Below are positions 23,678 to 33,411 of a DNA stretch of 48,604 nucleotides, piece by piece (the first letter of the stretch is position 1; every line of letters starts with the position of its first letter). The DNA is from Caldilineales bacterium (GTDB lineage: Bacteria; Chloroflexota; Anaerolineae; J102): NCBI GenBank assembly GCA_019695115.1, contig JAIBAP010000044.1:1-48604 (forward strand), read 5' to 3'. The notes under the pieces were generated by a model, which saw only the letters and a list, made by a program, of their open reading frames with translations, made no database searches and was not told the origin of the DNA. The translations under genes were made by a program, and so were the position numbers.

Positions 23678-23804
23678 ACAATAGATTCCTGGAAGTGCAT
23701 TGTCCTGTTCTTGGGGGTGATGGCGGGGGATCTTTCTGCCGGCCCACCGTTGTGGCGTGGGAAGCCCTCGCACCCTTCATTCTCGATCCATCAGCCTGGC
23801 TGCT

Positions 23805-23821
23805 GCGCGCGAAAAGCGCGC
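23805..23821. other. GCGCGC hairpin before the STAND gene
   Basis: GCGCGC (23805-23810) pairs with GCGCGC (23816-23821) across GAAAA. A matching GCGCGC hairpin lies just after the same gene. It falls 43 bp before the GTG start, so it would be in the mRNA leader. Confidence 0.5.
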
Positions 23822-23863
23822 GATATTCGAGCTTATTGCCCCTCTGCTTGGAGTCAGAACTCT

Positions 23864-26740
23864 GTGAAGCCGGATCTGATCGACCGCACGATGGTCGAAG
23901 TTGCCCTGAAAAGTCTTGAAGATGTGCAGGCGTTGGGAGCGTGCGAGTTGGCGCGCCTGGAGATCGTGGCGGCGGAACGGGAGCGGTCGGGCTTTCGTGA
24001 TACGCCGCAAGGCAGAGGATTGGCGCTGAAAGCTATCATGCGCAAGACGATCGAGTCCATGAAGCCCACCGGGCTGAGCAGCGACGCTGCCCTTACCGCC
24101 GACCCGCAGGAGCGATACCACTTCATCCTCGCCCAACAGTATTTCGAGGGCGTCGAACCCGCGGTGATCATCGATATGCTAGTTTTGAGCAGCAGGGGTT
24201 ATTACTATCAGTTGCGCAAGAAAGCCTTGACTCTCCTGGCAGATAGGCTGGTCGAAATGGAGCAGCAACACCTGCTGGAAGAAAACCAGCGTCTGGCTGC
24301 TCGGCAGGCGGCACTGCCCGCTTCGGAACTGGCGCCCCCGCGCCCGCCTCAGCTACCGGAGACTGAATTGTTTGTCGGACGAGAGAGCGAGCTCGAAGTC
24401 CATCGTCGCCAGGTCGAAAGTGAGGGCTTCACGGTGATCGGCGGCTTTCCCGGCATCGGCAAGACAGCACTCGCCGCGGAACTTGCCCGGCAGCTCGCTC
24501 CCTCCGGCAAAATCCTCTGGCATGCGTGCCGGCCCGGCGATAACGCCGACAGCCTGATCTGGGCCGTTGCCCAGTTTCTGGCCTTTCATGGTCGTGATGG
24601 CCTTTGGCGCACACTCCAGCATGCCGCCGAAAAATACCGCGAGCCGCTCTCGCTGGGCTTGCGCATCGACTATGTGCGCGAGCATTTGCTGAACAAAGGA
24701 TACGTCGTTTGTCTGGACGACCTGCATGTGATCGCCGACGATGCTGAGGCCATGGAACTGGTGCGCAGGTTGGTCGATGCGGCGCGGCTGAAGCAGGTGC
24801 GCGTGGTCTTGACCACTCGCCGGATGCCGGCTTTTTTGCCGACCGGACGGCTGCAGCCGTTGGGCGGGCTGCGAGTAGATGAAGTTCAGCTGTTGGCAGA
24901 GCGCAAGCATGTGATTCTGAGCGACTTCGAATGCCGATCGTTGCAGGATTACACGAGGGGCAATCCCGACCTCCTTCTCTACCTGTTGGACCTGCTGCAA
25001 CGATCCGCTGACCCGTCTGCGTTCCTTGACCATTTGCCTGAGACGGCGGGGATCGAGCAGTTCATTAGCCGAGAAGTGGATGGATGGCTGGATGAGCAAG
25101 CTCGATCCATCGTAGTTGCGCTGGCGGTTCTGGGGGGTGGGCCGGCGTCGGCGACGGCCATCGGTGGTGTTGCCGGCGTCAGCGGCGTGGCCTCGCTCTT
25201 GGCCGCTCTCGCCAATCGTGATCTGGTGGTTATCGAACTGGGGGGGTATCGGCTCCGCCGCCTGCTTCAGACCTTTTACCTCGGTTATCCCACTGCCCAA
25301 GAAAGCGACTTGCTTCATCTGCGGGCGGCGGAGTTCTACACCCAGAACGAAACCGAACGCGACTGGCTGCGGTCAGCCAACCATTATGTGGATGCCGGCC
25401 GGCCCGATGTGGCCGCTCGCATCCTTGCCGAGCACGGCGAAGACAGTCTCAGCCGGGGCAGAGTTGAGCATGCCATCAGGCTGTTGGTGCGTTTGGAAGG
25501 AGCGCTGTTGGCGCCGCCACTGAAGGTCGATTTGCTCATCCTTCGTGCCGAAGCGCGCCTCTGCCGAGGCGAGGTTGCGGTTGCGCAAGAGGAGTACGAG
25601 CATGCTCTGTGGCGCCTGGGTGCAGAGGACTCAGCGGGCAGTCGCCAGCAGCGGGCGAGAATTCTGCGCGGCCTGGCTTATCTTTTTCGCCACAGCAACC
25701 CCCATCTGGCACTGCACTATATCCGCCGCGGCCTGGAAGAAATCGCAGGCATCGAAAGCCTTGAGCACGCCGCCCTCCTCATCCGCCAGGGTCACATCCA
25801 GAACCAACTCGGCGCCCATGTCGAGGCCATACTCAGCCTGGAACAGGGCCTTCAGCTTCTGGCGCACTCTCCTAGTCAGCTACGCGGCCTTGCTCTGCTC
25901 AATCTGGGCAACGCTTACGGATTTCGGGGCGACAGGCCCAGGGCAGTTGCCTATTATCATCAGGCGCTGGCCGTTTTCGCAGCCGTCGATGACGACAGAC
26001 GCACGATCGATGTTCACTTGGGGCTTGGCATCGAGGCCGATTTGGGCGGCGAGTGGCCAAAGGCCATTGCGCATTACGAGAAAGCATTGAAAATGGCCCG
26101 GAACTGGGGCGGCGTCAAAGAAGAAGCCGCCTGCGAGCTGGCTTTGGGCAATCTACGGTCGAAGCAGGGTCAGCTGCCGAAGGCGGAGCAGCACTATGCT
26201 CGTTGCCTTGCCTTGGGGCGCCAGCATGTGCTCAACGACCATGTGGTCGATGCTCTGTTGGGGATGGCGGCTCTCCATCTGCGGCGTTCCTCGCCGGGCG
26301 CGGCAGCTGCCTGCCTGCAAGAAGCGGAGGAGATTTCGATGGCGATCGGCAGCAAAGGACACTGGCCCGAACTTGAGCGCACATGGGCTTTGTATTATGT
26401 GGCGACCCAGCAGATGGATCAGTCGAGTGAGCATGCCACCCGTTCGGTGGAGATAGCCCGCGATCTCGACATCCCGCCGGAACTGGGCCTGAGCCTGAGA
26501 GTACTGGGACAGACATTTCAGCTTCGGCAGCAACACGGGGAGGCCCTCGATTGCCTGGGCGAGAGCTATGCTCTCTTGGCAGGATGGAATCCCTACGAAG
26601 CCGCCTTGACGCAGATGGTCTGGAGCCGATCCTTGCGCGCTTTGGGGAGGCAGGAGGAGGAGAGATCGTTGCAGGCCGGCGCTAGACGTATCTTGCAGTC
26701 GTTGAAGCTTCCTTTTCGCGACAACGCCTCTGTCATCTGA
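23864..26740 (+). CDS. STAND-type ATPase regulator with helix-turn-helix-like N-terminus and TPR repeats
   Basis: This protein of about 958 residues has three parts. The first 150 residues are helical; near 85-130 they contain a helix-turn-helix-like stretch, AVIIDMLVLSSRGYYYQLRK, of the kind that precedes an ATPase in Chloroflexota regulators. An NTPase domain (about 170-480) has Walker A GGFPGIGKTALA with Lys200 and Walker B YVVCLDDLHVI with Asp285-Asp286. The rest (about 500-940) is TPR-like, with repeats such as ALLNLGNAYGFRGDRPRAVAYY. STAND proteins are signal-gated switches, for example MalT. The GTG at 23864 is preferred because GGAG lies about 10 nt before it; ATG 23891 is an alternative. 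Target and signal are unknown; it could equally be a defence or death switch. Confidence 0.82.
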   Translation: MKPDLIDRTMVEVALKSLEDVQALGACELARLEIVAAERERSGFRDTPQGRGLALKAIMRKTIESMKPTGLSSDAALTADPQERYHFILAQQYFEGVEPAVIIDMLVLSSRGYYYQLRKKALTLLADRLVEMEQQHLLEENQRLAARQAALPASELAPPRPPQLPETELFVGRESELEVHRRQVESEGFTVIGGFPGIGKTALAAELARQLAPSGKILWHACRPGDNADSLIWAVAQFLAFHGRDGLWRTLQHAAEKYREPLSLGLRIDYVREHLLNKGYVVCLDDLHVIADDAEAMELVRRLVDAARLKQVRVVLTTRRMPAFLPTGRLQPLGGLRVDEVQLLAERKHVILSDFECRSLQDYTRGNPDLLLYLLDLLQRSADPSAFLDHLPETAGIEQFISREVDGWLDEQARSIVVALAVLGGGPASATAIGGVAGVSGVASLLAALANRDLVVIELGGYRLRRLLQTFYLGYPTAQESDLLHLRAAEFYTQNETERDWLRSANHYVDAGRPDVAARILAEHGEDSLSRGRVEHAIRLLVRLEGALLAPPLKVDLLILRAEARLCRGEVAVAQEEYEHALWRLGAEDSAGSRQQRARILRGLAYLFRHSNPHLALHYIRRGLEEIAGIESLEHAALLIRQGHIQNQLGAHVEAILSLEQGLQLLAHSPSQLRGLALLNLGNAYGFRGDRPRAVAYYHQALAVFAAVDDDRRTIDVHLGLGIEADLGGEWPKAIAHYEKALKMARNWGGVKEEAACELALGNLRSKQGQLPKAEQHYARCLALGRQHVLNDHVVDALLGMAALHLRRSSPGAAAACLQEAEEISMAIGSKGHWPELERTWALYYVATQQMDQSSEHATRSVEIARDLDIPPELGLSLRVLGQTFQLRQQHGEALDCLGESYALLAGWNPYEAALTQMVWSRSLRALGRQEEERSLQAGARRILQSLKLPFRDNASVI

Positions 26741-26748
26741 TCGAAACC

Positions 26749-26765
26749 GCGCGCTTCTCGCGCGC
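26749..26765. other. GCGCGC hairpin after the STAND gene
   Basis: GCGCGC (26749-26754) pairs with GCGCGC (26760-26765) across TTCTC, nine bases after the stop. No T-run follows. It mirrors the hairpin before the gene. Confidence 0.5.
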
Positions 26766-26841
26766 ATAGCTGGAGCGACTTTCCGGATGATCAGGGCGTC
26801 GAGGGCCTTCTTCTTTCGTTCACTCTATCGGAGATCAGGCA

Positions 26842-29800
26842 ATGAGCGGCGATTCCCGCAGGGGCGTGATGCCCCGCTTCACGATCAAGTTCGTCGGCAC
26901 GCCCTATTGTCGCCAGATCCGATTTGTGATCGTGGCTGCGATTCTGGCCGCCTGTTTGGGATCCCTACTTTTCATGGCTCTGCCGCGCGCCGTCGCCGAA
27001 CCGGACAGCCTTTATCCCCGCCGACTTTTTGGCACCGGTGAAGACCAGACGCGTGTAGTGCTGACCGGCGATATGAACAAGGACGGCGCCCTTGACTTGA
27101 TTGTGGGCAATGCCGACGATCGGAGTTTTGTCTATCTCAATGACGGCGTCGGCAATTTCGATTGGCCCGGCAGCGCTCGTCCCTTCGGCGCCGACTCGGA
27201 CAAGAACTGGGGATTGGCCGTGGCCGATATCGATGGCGATGGCGACCTCGACATCGTTGCCAACCATGCCATCTTCCTCAATGACGGCGCCGCCCATTTC
27301 GACGGCCCCAATGCTGGGCGCGCTTTCGCCGATCCCGATGACGAAAAAGGCATCGTGGCCGTGGGCGACCTGAACGGAGACGCCGCCTTCGACATCATCG
27401 TTGGCGACGACAACGACCCCGACATCGTCTATCTGAACGATGGGGCCGGCAACTTCTACTCTGGCAAAGTGGATTGTCAGGCCGCACCTGCCGACGTGCG
27501 CTGCCTCTCGTTACCGCCACAAGCATCGGTGTTGGCGGCCTCATCGCCATCTGAGGCGACAGACAAGTGTACGTGGCAGGCCCAGCACGAACCAGGTACG
27601 ACGAGCATTGCCCTGGGTGATCTGGACAACGACGGCGATCTGGACATTGTCATCGGGAACTGCTATGAACCCAACCTTGTCTATTACAACGATGGCGCCG
27701 CCGGCTTCCCGCCGCCAGAGGTCATCCCCCCTGCCGAACCGGTCAACGGCCCCGATGAAACCGCAGCCATCGCCTTAGGCGACCTGGATGGGGATGGGTA
27801 TCTCGATCTGGTGGTGGGAAACTATAACTCCAACGACAACAACGTCATTCACTTCAACCGCAATGGTCACTTCAGTGATACAGTCCTGCTCGGCCCTGGC
27901 AGCGACGAAACCTTTGCTCTTGCTCTAGGTGATGTGGACGGCGATGGCGATCTGGATATCGTCGTCGGCAATTCCATTGTCTCCAATGAAGACAAGAAGG
28001 CCAACATCATCTACCTGAACGACGACAAAGGCGGTTTCTACAACACCGCCAATCAGGACATTGATTGCGCGGCGCCACCTCAAAACGCCCGCTGCATCAG
28101 CTTCGCCAAAGAAAACACGCGTAGCCTGGCCTTGGGCGATGTGGACAACGACGGCGGTCTCGATGTCATCGTCGGGAATCGCGCCCAACAAAACGTCATC
28201 TACTTACTCAGCGATGGGCTGGGCCGCTTTGCCATTGGCCAGAAGGTCAGATTCGGCAACCAGGTCGATACGAGAGCCACCGCCCTCGCCGATCTCGACC
28301 GCGATGGCGACCTCGACTTGTTGTTCGGCAACTGGAAGAACCGAGCCGTGTTGCTGATCAACGATGGTCATGGCGGCTTCCCCGCCACCCCCGCCGACTG
28401 CGCTGCCCCGGTGACGGGGGTCGTCTGCTTTGGCTCGGCCGACGCCCAGACTCAGGCCATCGTCGTCGGCGACCTTGACGGCAACCACACCCTAGATGTC
28501 GTGTTGGGCCGTGAGGGGCAGAGCGATGAGCTCTACTTGAATGATGGTTCGGCCAATTTGGGATGGTTGAGCCGCCCCCGCACTCTTGGCGCGACGGGCG
28601 GCCCGACCCGCGCCCTGGCTCTGGGCGACCTCGACCGCGACGGCGACCTGGATCTTGTCGCCGCCTTCGACGACGGCCGGCAAAGCGTCATTTATTACAA
28701 CGATGGGCAGGCGGGCTTCTTCAGCGGGACCTTGAATTGCACTTCGCCGCCTGCCAACGTCGCCTGCTTTGGCTATGGTGACAACGACAGCCACGCTGTC
28801 GCAATTGGCGACCTCGACGGCGACGGCACTCTCGATCTCGTCTTGGGCGACGAGGGCGGACCAAACAGCATCTTTCTCAACGATGGCGCCGGGTATTTCG
28901 GTTGGTCGGGCGGCGTACGAGTTTTTGGCGCCGGGCGCGACACGACACATTCAGTGGCTTTGGGCGATGTCAATGGCGACGGCGCGCTCGACATCATCGC
29001 TGGCAATCGCAATCGGCAGGATTCAGGCATCGGTCAGGCCAATGCCATCTATCTCAATGATGGCGCCGGCAACTTCACGGGTCAGGCTGCCACGCGCGTT
29101 TTTGGTACATTGTTCGATAATACCGAAGACGTTCAAATCGCCGATCTCAACGGTGACGGCGCGCTCGATATCGTCGCTGGCAATCATGGCGAGCCGAGCG
29201 CCGTCTATCTCAACGATGGCGCCGGGAATTTCGACTGGAATGGCAGCGAACGCAGCTTGGGTTTGCAGTCCGATCGCATCTATACGCTTGCTGTGGGTGA
29301 CGTCGATGGCGATGGCGTCCCCGACATTGTCACCGGCGGCAAGACCTCAGAGTGGGTTTTGCGCAACCGCCACCGCCGCCTGGTTGCCTTGCCCAATAAT
29401 CCACCCTACGTCGCCGTCACTCGTCCTGTCCCTACGGCCAATGCCGGCTTTTTTTCCACCCCTATCCTCCTGACCGGCAGCCAGATCAGCATCACTTACA
29501 GCCTTTTCGACCCCGAAGGCGACCCGATTGACCACATCGCCGCCTTTTACTCGCTCGATGGCGGCGGCGTCTGGCAACCGGCGCTCCCAACCACGGCGAC
29601 GCCGACTACCGACTTGACCGCAAACGCTTCCTACACCTTCGTTTGGGATACATATGCTTCGGGCGTGTTTGGTCGCTCGGACGATGTGCTTTTCCGGCTA
29701 CAAGCCTATCCCGCTATCCGGCCTCGCTCTCACGCTCTCCCCGGCCCCTACCTCTGGCCGTGGGCGACGGCGACGACATTTCCGTTTCGGGTGCAGGGCA

Positions 29801-32400
29801 CGCAAGTGCGTGTGTACCATGACGCACCCGCGCCCGGCAATGAGGCCGCCGGAGCACTTGTCTATCGCCTGCGCAAAGACCAATCCGGCAGCGCCCTGCC
29901 GTTGGGCAATCAGCTCGGCCATCCCGCGCCTACCGACCGTCTGGGTTATCTGTTCACACCTGCGCGCCTGGAGCCGGGAGACCGATTGGCGGCGCTGTGG
30001 CCGGTGACAGCGACCAAAAGCTACACGCTTTACTATACCAGCGCCGGGCCAACGCCAACCGGCCTCGATATGACCGCCGTAACCCAGCCTGGCCTGCAAA
30101 CCCTGGTTGTCTCGCCCGACCATCCCCTACTCCTCTTCAATCTCGATGTATCGCTGGAGTGGGATGCACGCAATGACGCCTCCTTCCTCCAGCAACTGCG
30201 CCTCGATCTGGAGCGGACATCGGAACTGATCTTCGACTGGAGCAACGGCCAGGCAGCCCTGGGCCAGGTGACGATCTACCAGAACCGTGAACACTGGCTC
30301 GACGCTCACATTCGCATCTATGCCACCAATCGCCTGCGGCCGTGGGCCGGGCAGGGCGGCATCGTCTCGTCTCCCGTCGCCGACCCCGACCGCAGCAGCA
30401 TCAGCTATTGGCCTGGTCAGGTGCGGATGGGGGCAACTTGGAATCGCTATGGTTCGACCGGCGGCAACCTGGGCGAGGATTGGCCGCGCGCCCTGGCGCA
30501 CGAACTTGGGCATTATCTGTTCTATCTCGATGACAACTATTTAGGGCTGGATGCCAACTATCTGCTGAAGTTATTGACCGATGACTGCCCTGGCGCCATG
30601 AGCGACCCCTACTCGGCGATCAACGACGAGTTCCGACCGGCGACCGATTGGTTGCCCGCCTGCCAGGAGACACTGGCTCAGCACAGCACCGGCCGCTCGG
30701 ACTGGGCCAGCATCATTGCCTTCTATCCCGGTATGGCCGCTCCCTCGACTCCCTTTGGCGCCGTCAACCCCGGTCCCAGCGCCCTGCCTCTGGCCGTGAC
30801 CACCATCCAGCAACGCGCCCCTATCACACCAGTGGCGACGTTGGAATCGCCTCTGTTCTATCTGGTGAACGAGAACGGAGGTCGGGTGCAGCCGGGGGGC
30901 AGCGCCGGCGCCTATCTGTATCAGGGCGATTTTGTGATCGACCTGGGCAACCCCACCCAGGACCGAGTTCTGGCCCGAGGCGCAGCCGTTGGCGACCGGC
31001 TGTGTGTCTATGAACCAGCGGCGCTGCATTTGGGCTGCGAGACAATCCACCCCAACGATGAACAACTGACTTTGCGTCTGGCGCCAGATTGGACGCCTCA
31101 GATCACCGTCTCGCCCGTCACTTCTCGCACCATCGAGGTGGCGGTGAGCCATCTCGATCCGGGACTGGCCTTGATGGGTCGGCTGTATCCGGCGAACGGC
31201 CCTGCCCCCACAGCGGTTCCCCTCGTTACAGTCAACGACGGCTATCATGCCACCTTCCAGATGCCTGAACCCACCTTCGAAGGGCATCTGCAGGTGTGGG
31301 TGGCTGAGGCGGAGCCACGCCGCGAGGCCGTATCTTCGTTCGTCATCGGCGGCCCGCCGGGCTACCAGCGCGGCGGGGGAGGATATCAACGTGGGGGCGG
31401 CGGTTACCAGCGCGGCGGCGGCGCGCCGGTGGGTGATCCTGATGGTCAGGCGACCTTGTTCGCACAAGACCTCAACCTGGGTGAGAACGATTTCCTAACC
31501 TTCGAGACCTTGCTGCAAAGCCCCGCCCCGCCGACCTGGGCGACGGTGGTGGGACGTGCCTATCGTCTGAGCACCTACTCGTCGTCGGTGCAGTTCGACC
31601 GCGCTTCGGTCAGTTTCAGTTACTTCGAGCGAGACGTCCCGCCCGGATTGGAGGAGAACATCGAGATCTATCGTTGGGATGGCCAGACGTGGCAGCCATT
31701 GGCAACCACGCTCGATCGCTATCGCAACTTTGCCTCAGCTGCCTTTCCCGGTTCTGGCGTCTATGCCCTGATGACGAGCCTGCGTATCCCTCTTTCTGGC
31801 CCTGGCTGGAATGATGTCCACTACTTGCAGCGCGATACGCGTCCGGTGGCAGAGGTCTTGCAGGCGCTGGACGGCTATTACAGCGTGGCGTACTCGCAGG
31901 ATCCGACTACCGGCGTGTGGAGTTTGTTCGCAGCCGATGTCCCCGCCTGGGTCAATGATCCGTTGGAGTTCCGCTATGGCCGACACTATTGGTTGCACAT
32001 CACAACCGACATTCCCTACCTCCGTCTCCGCGGGGGCGATCCGCAGGCGCTGGCCGCCAACGGCATCGACCTCCCTCCGGCCGCCTTTTACGGCCCTTTG
32101 CTTCACGATGAAGGTTTCATCCCCCGACCTGGCTTGGAAGTCAGCGCCTGGGTGAACGGGCATCGTTGTGGGACGGCGACGACACGAATGGAGGATGCTC
32201 AGGTCGTGTACGTGATCAAGGTCAGCGCCGATGGCAGTGGCAATACAGACGGCTGCGGCAAAGAAGGTCGCGTGGTCGTCTTTCAGGTCGATGGGCGGCC
32301 GATGGCGACCACGGCAGCCTGGGACAACCGTTACGCCCGGTTCTTGCCGCTGGCCAGGTCGTTACAATATCCGGTTTATTGGCCGCGGGTGAAGCGTTAG
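26842..32400 (+). CDS. Giant surface protein: 14 FG-GAP repeats plus HELGH zinc site
   Basis: This 1852-residue protein begins with a basic stretch and one hydrophobic segment (about 26-50), a signal peptide or anchor. Residues about 55-840 hold 14 FG-GAP/VCBS repeats. Each has a calcium loop such as DVDGDGDLDIVVGN and most have a following IYLNDG strand; they form beta-propeller blades. An Ig-like part (about 860-960) comes next. Near 1215-1232 is LAHELGHYLFYLDDNY, with His1220, Glu1221 and His1224 as a zinc-protease HExxH core. The C-terminal third is beta-rich and includes three copies of YQRGGG from 1508. GGAG lies 10 nt before the ATG. It probably sits outside the cell as an adhesin with a possible peptidase; the substrate is unknown. 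Confidence 0.87.
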   Translation: MSGDSRRGVMPRFTIKFVGTPYCRQIRFVIVAAILAACLGSLLFMALPRAVAEPDSLYPRRLFGTGEDQTRVVLTGDMNKDGALDLIVGNADDRSFVYLNDGVGNFDWPGSARPFGADSDKNWGLAVADIDGDGDLDIVANHAIFLNDGAAHFDGPNAGRAFADPDDEKGIVAVGDLNGDAAFDIIVGDDNDPDIVYLNDGAGNFYSGKVDCQAAPADVRCLSLPPQASVLAASSPSEATDKCTWQAQHEPGTTSIALGDLDNDGDLDIVIGNCYEPNLVYYNDGAAGFPPPEVIPPAEPVNGPDETAAIALGDLDGDGYLDLVVGNYNSNDNNVIHFNRNGHFSDTVLLGPGSDETFALALGDVDGDGDLDIVVGNSIVSNEDKKANIIYLNDDKGGFYNTANQDIDCAAPPQNARCISFAKENTRSLALGDVDNDGGLDVIVGNRAQQNVIYLLSDGLGRFAIGQKVRFGNQVDTRATALADLDRDGDLDLLFGNWKNRAVLLINDGHGGFPATPADCAAPVTGVVCFGSADAQTQAIVVGDLDGNHTLDVVLGREGQSDELYLNDGSANLGWLSRPRTLGATGGPTRALALGDLDRDGDLDLVAAFDDGRQSVIYYNDGQAGFFSGTLNCTSPPANVACFGYGDNDSHAVAIGDLDGDGTLDLVLGDEGGPNSIFLNDGAGYFGWSGGVRVFGAGRDTTHSVALGDVNGDGALDIIAGNRNRQDSGIGQANAIYLNDGAGNFTGQAATRVFGTLFDNTEDVQIADLNGDGALDIVAGNHGEPSAVYLNDGAGNFDWNGSERSLGLQSDRIYTLAVGDVDGDGVPDIVTGGKTSEWVLRNRHRRLVALPNNPPYVAVTRPVPTANAGFFSTPILLTGSQISITYSLFDPEGDPIDHIAAFYSLDGGGVWQPALPTTATPTTDLTANASYTFVWDTYASGVFGRSDDVLFRLQAYPAIRPRSHALPGPYLWPWATATTFPFRVQGTQVRVYHDAPAPGNEAAGALVYRLRKDQSGSALPLGNQLGHPAPTDRLGYLFTPARLEPGDRLAALWPVTATKSYTLYYTSAGPTPTGLDMTAVTQPGLQTLVVSPDHPLLLFNLDVSLEWDARNDASFLQQLRLDLERTSELIFDWSNGQAALGQVTIYQNREHWLDAHIRIYATNRLRPWAGQGGIVSSPVADPDRSSISYWPGQVRMGATWNRYGSTGGNLGEDWPRALAHELGHYLFYLDDNYLGLDANYLLKLLTDDCPGAMSDPYSAINDEFRPATDWLPACQETLAQHSTGRSDWASIIAFYPGMAAPSTPFGAVNPGPSALPLAVTTIQQRAPITPVATLESPLFYLVNENGGRVQPGGSAGAYLYQGDFVIDLGNPTQDRVLARGAAVGDRLCVYEPAALHLGCETIHPNDEQLTLRLAPDWTPQITVSPVTSRTIEVAVSHLDPGLALMGRLYPANGPAPTAVPLVTVNDGYHATFQMPEPTFEGHLQVWVAEAEPRREAVSSFVIGGPPGYQRGGGGYQRGGGGYQRGGGAPVGDPDGQATLFAQDLNLGENDFLTFETLLQSPAPPTWATVVGRAYRLSTYSSSVQFDRASVSFSYFERDVPPGLEENIEIYRWDGQTWQPLATTLDRYRNFASAAFPGSGVYALMTSLRIPLSGPGWNDVHYLQRDTRPVAEVLQALDGYYSVAYSQDPTTGVWSLFAADVPAWVNDPLEFRYGRHYWLHITTDIPYLRLRGGDPQALAANGIDLPPAAFYGPLLHDEGFIPRPGLEVSAWVNGHRCGTATTRMEDAQVVYVIKVSADGSGNTDGCGKEGRVVVFQVDGRPMATTAAWDNRYARFLPLARSLQYPVYWPRVKR

Positions 32401-32479
32401 GCCGCAAATGCCATTCGTGCTGTCGTTGGAAATTGTTGGTTGTTCCTGGCTGCCGGGGGCGGGGCTGGGATTGGATGGG

Positions 32480-32497
32480 GTGCGTCTTGAGGCGCAC
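32480..32497. other. Short hairpin past the giant protein gene
   Basis: GTGCGTC (32480-32486) pairs with GGCGCAC (32491-32497), one G-U pair, around TTGA. It is 79 bp past the stop. A run of four T lies 14 bases later, so this is a weak terminator at best. Confidence 0.35.
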
Positions 32498-32512
32498 ACG
32501 CGCACAGTAATT

Positions 32513-32542
32513 TTGACAACAATCATTCACCTGTGCTATCCT
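32513..32542 (+). promoter_or_regulatory. Promoter upstream of the small protein and FHA cassette
   Basis: A perfect TTGACA at 32513-32518 is followed by TATCCT at 32537-32542 with an 18-bp spacer, and a T-rich stretch lies just past it. It is the only good promoter seen between the giant protein gene and the FHA cassette. Confidence 0.65.
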
Positions 32543-32587
32543 TTTTTTAATCGATAGTTGGGTTGACCTTCTCGCCATTTAGGCCAA

Positions 32588-32642
32588 CCTGACAAGCCTC
32601 TCGTCAGGACCTGCACCACCATCGATAGGTGGTGCGCAGGTC
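32588..32642 (+). other. Two back-to-back hairpins in a leader or small RNA
   Basis: Hairpin 1 is CCTGAC (32588-32593) with GTCAGG (32603-32608). Hairpin 2 is GACCTGCACCACC (32608-32620) with GGTGGTG-CG-CAGGTC (32628-32642), 13 pairs with a 2-nt bulge and the loop ATCGATA. They begin about 40 nt after the expected transcription start. No known RNA family was recognised. They could be a 5' leader element or part of a separate small RNA. Confidence 0.45.
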
Positions 32643-32962
32643 TATTCATGCGATGACTGCGTCCGTTGAGGAGAGTTTTCGTGGTAGTTCCCTCGTGCCT
32701 CGATACAAGCAAATGGCGAACCAGGTGCGCTCATACCGGCGCAGGTGGGGTGGCGTCGTCATGTTCGAATAGGGGAGTACCTCAAAGGGAGGGAGGCTAA
32801 GGAAGCAGACGCCCATGTAGCCCTCGCTCATCATTCAGTCGGTCCTACGCGGTCCCGCCAGAGATTGGAAGATATCCGGGGACTGGTTTTCATTTCTCGG
32901 AGTTGGCCACGGACCCCAGTGGGATGGTCAGCTGCAAGAATAACCTGTAAGGGAGTGCCCGC
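32643..32962. other. Untranslated stretch, nothing recognised
   Basis: About 320 bases without a convincing gene. Short frames exist on both strands; one from 32714 would encode only 19 residues (MANQVRSYRRRWGG...). None has both a ribosome binding site and a family resemblance. It may be part of a long leader or a small RNA transcribed from the promoter at 32513. Confidence 0.4.
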
Positions 32963-33157
32963 ATGCACGCACCGCCAACCACTCATACCGACATGACTGA
33001 CCGTGACGACCCCTTTCCGTTTCGTCATCTCAAACCATCCCAGGTTCGGCAGATCGATAATATGCTCGAAGAGATCGGCGATTTCGGTGAATTACGTTTG
33101 ATCATCGAAAAAGGTTGCCTGAAATATGTGGAGGTAGTAAAAAGCAGAAAACTATAA
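32963..33157 (+). CDS. Small protein resembling YezD/DUF2292
   Basis: This 64-residue protein has a polar, Pro-rich start and a compact C-terminal half, VRQIDNMLEEIGDFGELR followed by LIIEKGCLKYVEVVK. That helix then two-strand pattern resembles the small YezD-like DUF2292 proteins, whose job is unknown. GGGAG lies 9 nt before the ATG, which supports it as a real gene. It precedes the FHA cassette on the same strand, 254 bp away, and may be its first gene. Confidence 0.6.
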   Translation: MHAPPTTHTDMTDRDDPFPFRHLKPSQVRQIDNMLEEIGDFGELRLIIEKGCLKYVEVVKSRKL

Positions 33158-33411
33158 CTTTTTCCTGAGATGGAGCCATTCATCACAACAATTGATTACC
33201 AGTCAACCCACAAAGGCGCTGAGAACGTTGCAGCGGCAGCTCCGGCTCACGCCTCGCAAACTTCATCCGCTGGCGGCACTGATCCTTCAACCGATCTGCT
33301 GTATGGCGGAGCCTGCTCTGGAGAAGTGCAGCGCTGGGTGCATGCCGTGCCGATGAAGGGCAGGGGTTGGACGCAGGCTGGGTTCGGGCAACGCGGCCAG
33401 GAAGTGAAATA

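Noticed and set aside
32714-32773. 19-codon frame resembling the start of an XRE-type regulator (MANQVRSYRRRWG)
   Set aside because: It ends after 19 codons and neither of the other frames restores a helix-turn-helix, so I cannot call it a gene or a decayed one.
32643-32962. Known riboswitch or housekeeping RNA in the gap
   Set aside because: I looked for cores of tmRNA, RNase P, 6S, TPP, cobalamin, manganese and cyclic-di-GMP elements; none fits beyond a few bases.
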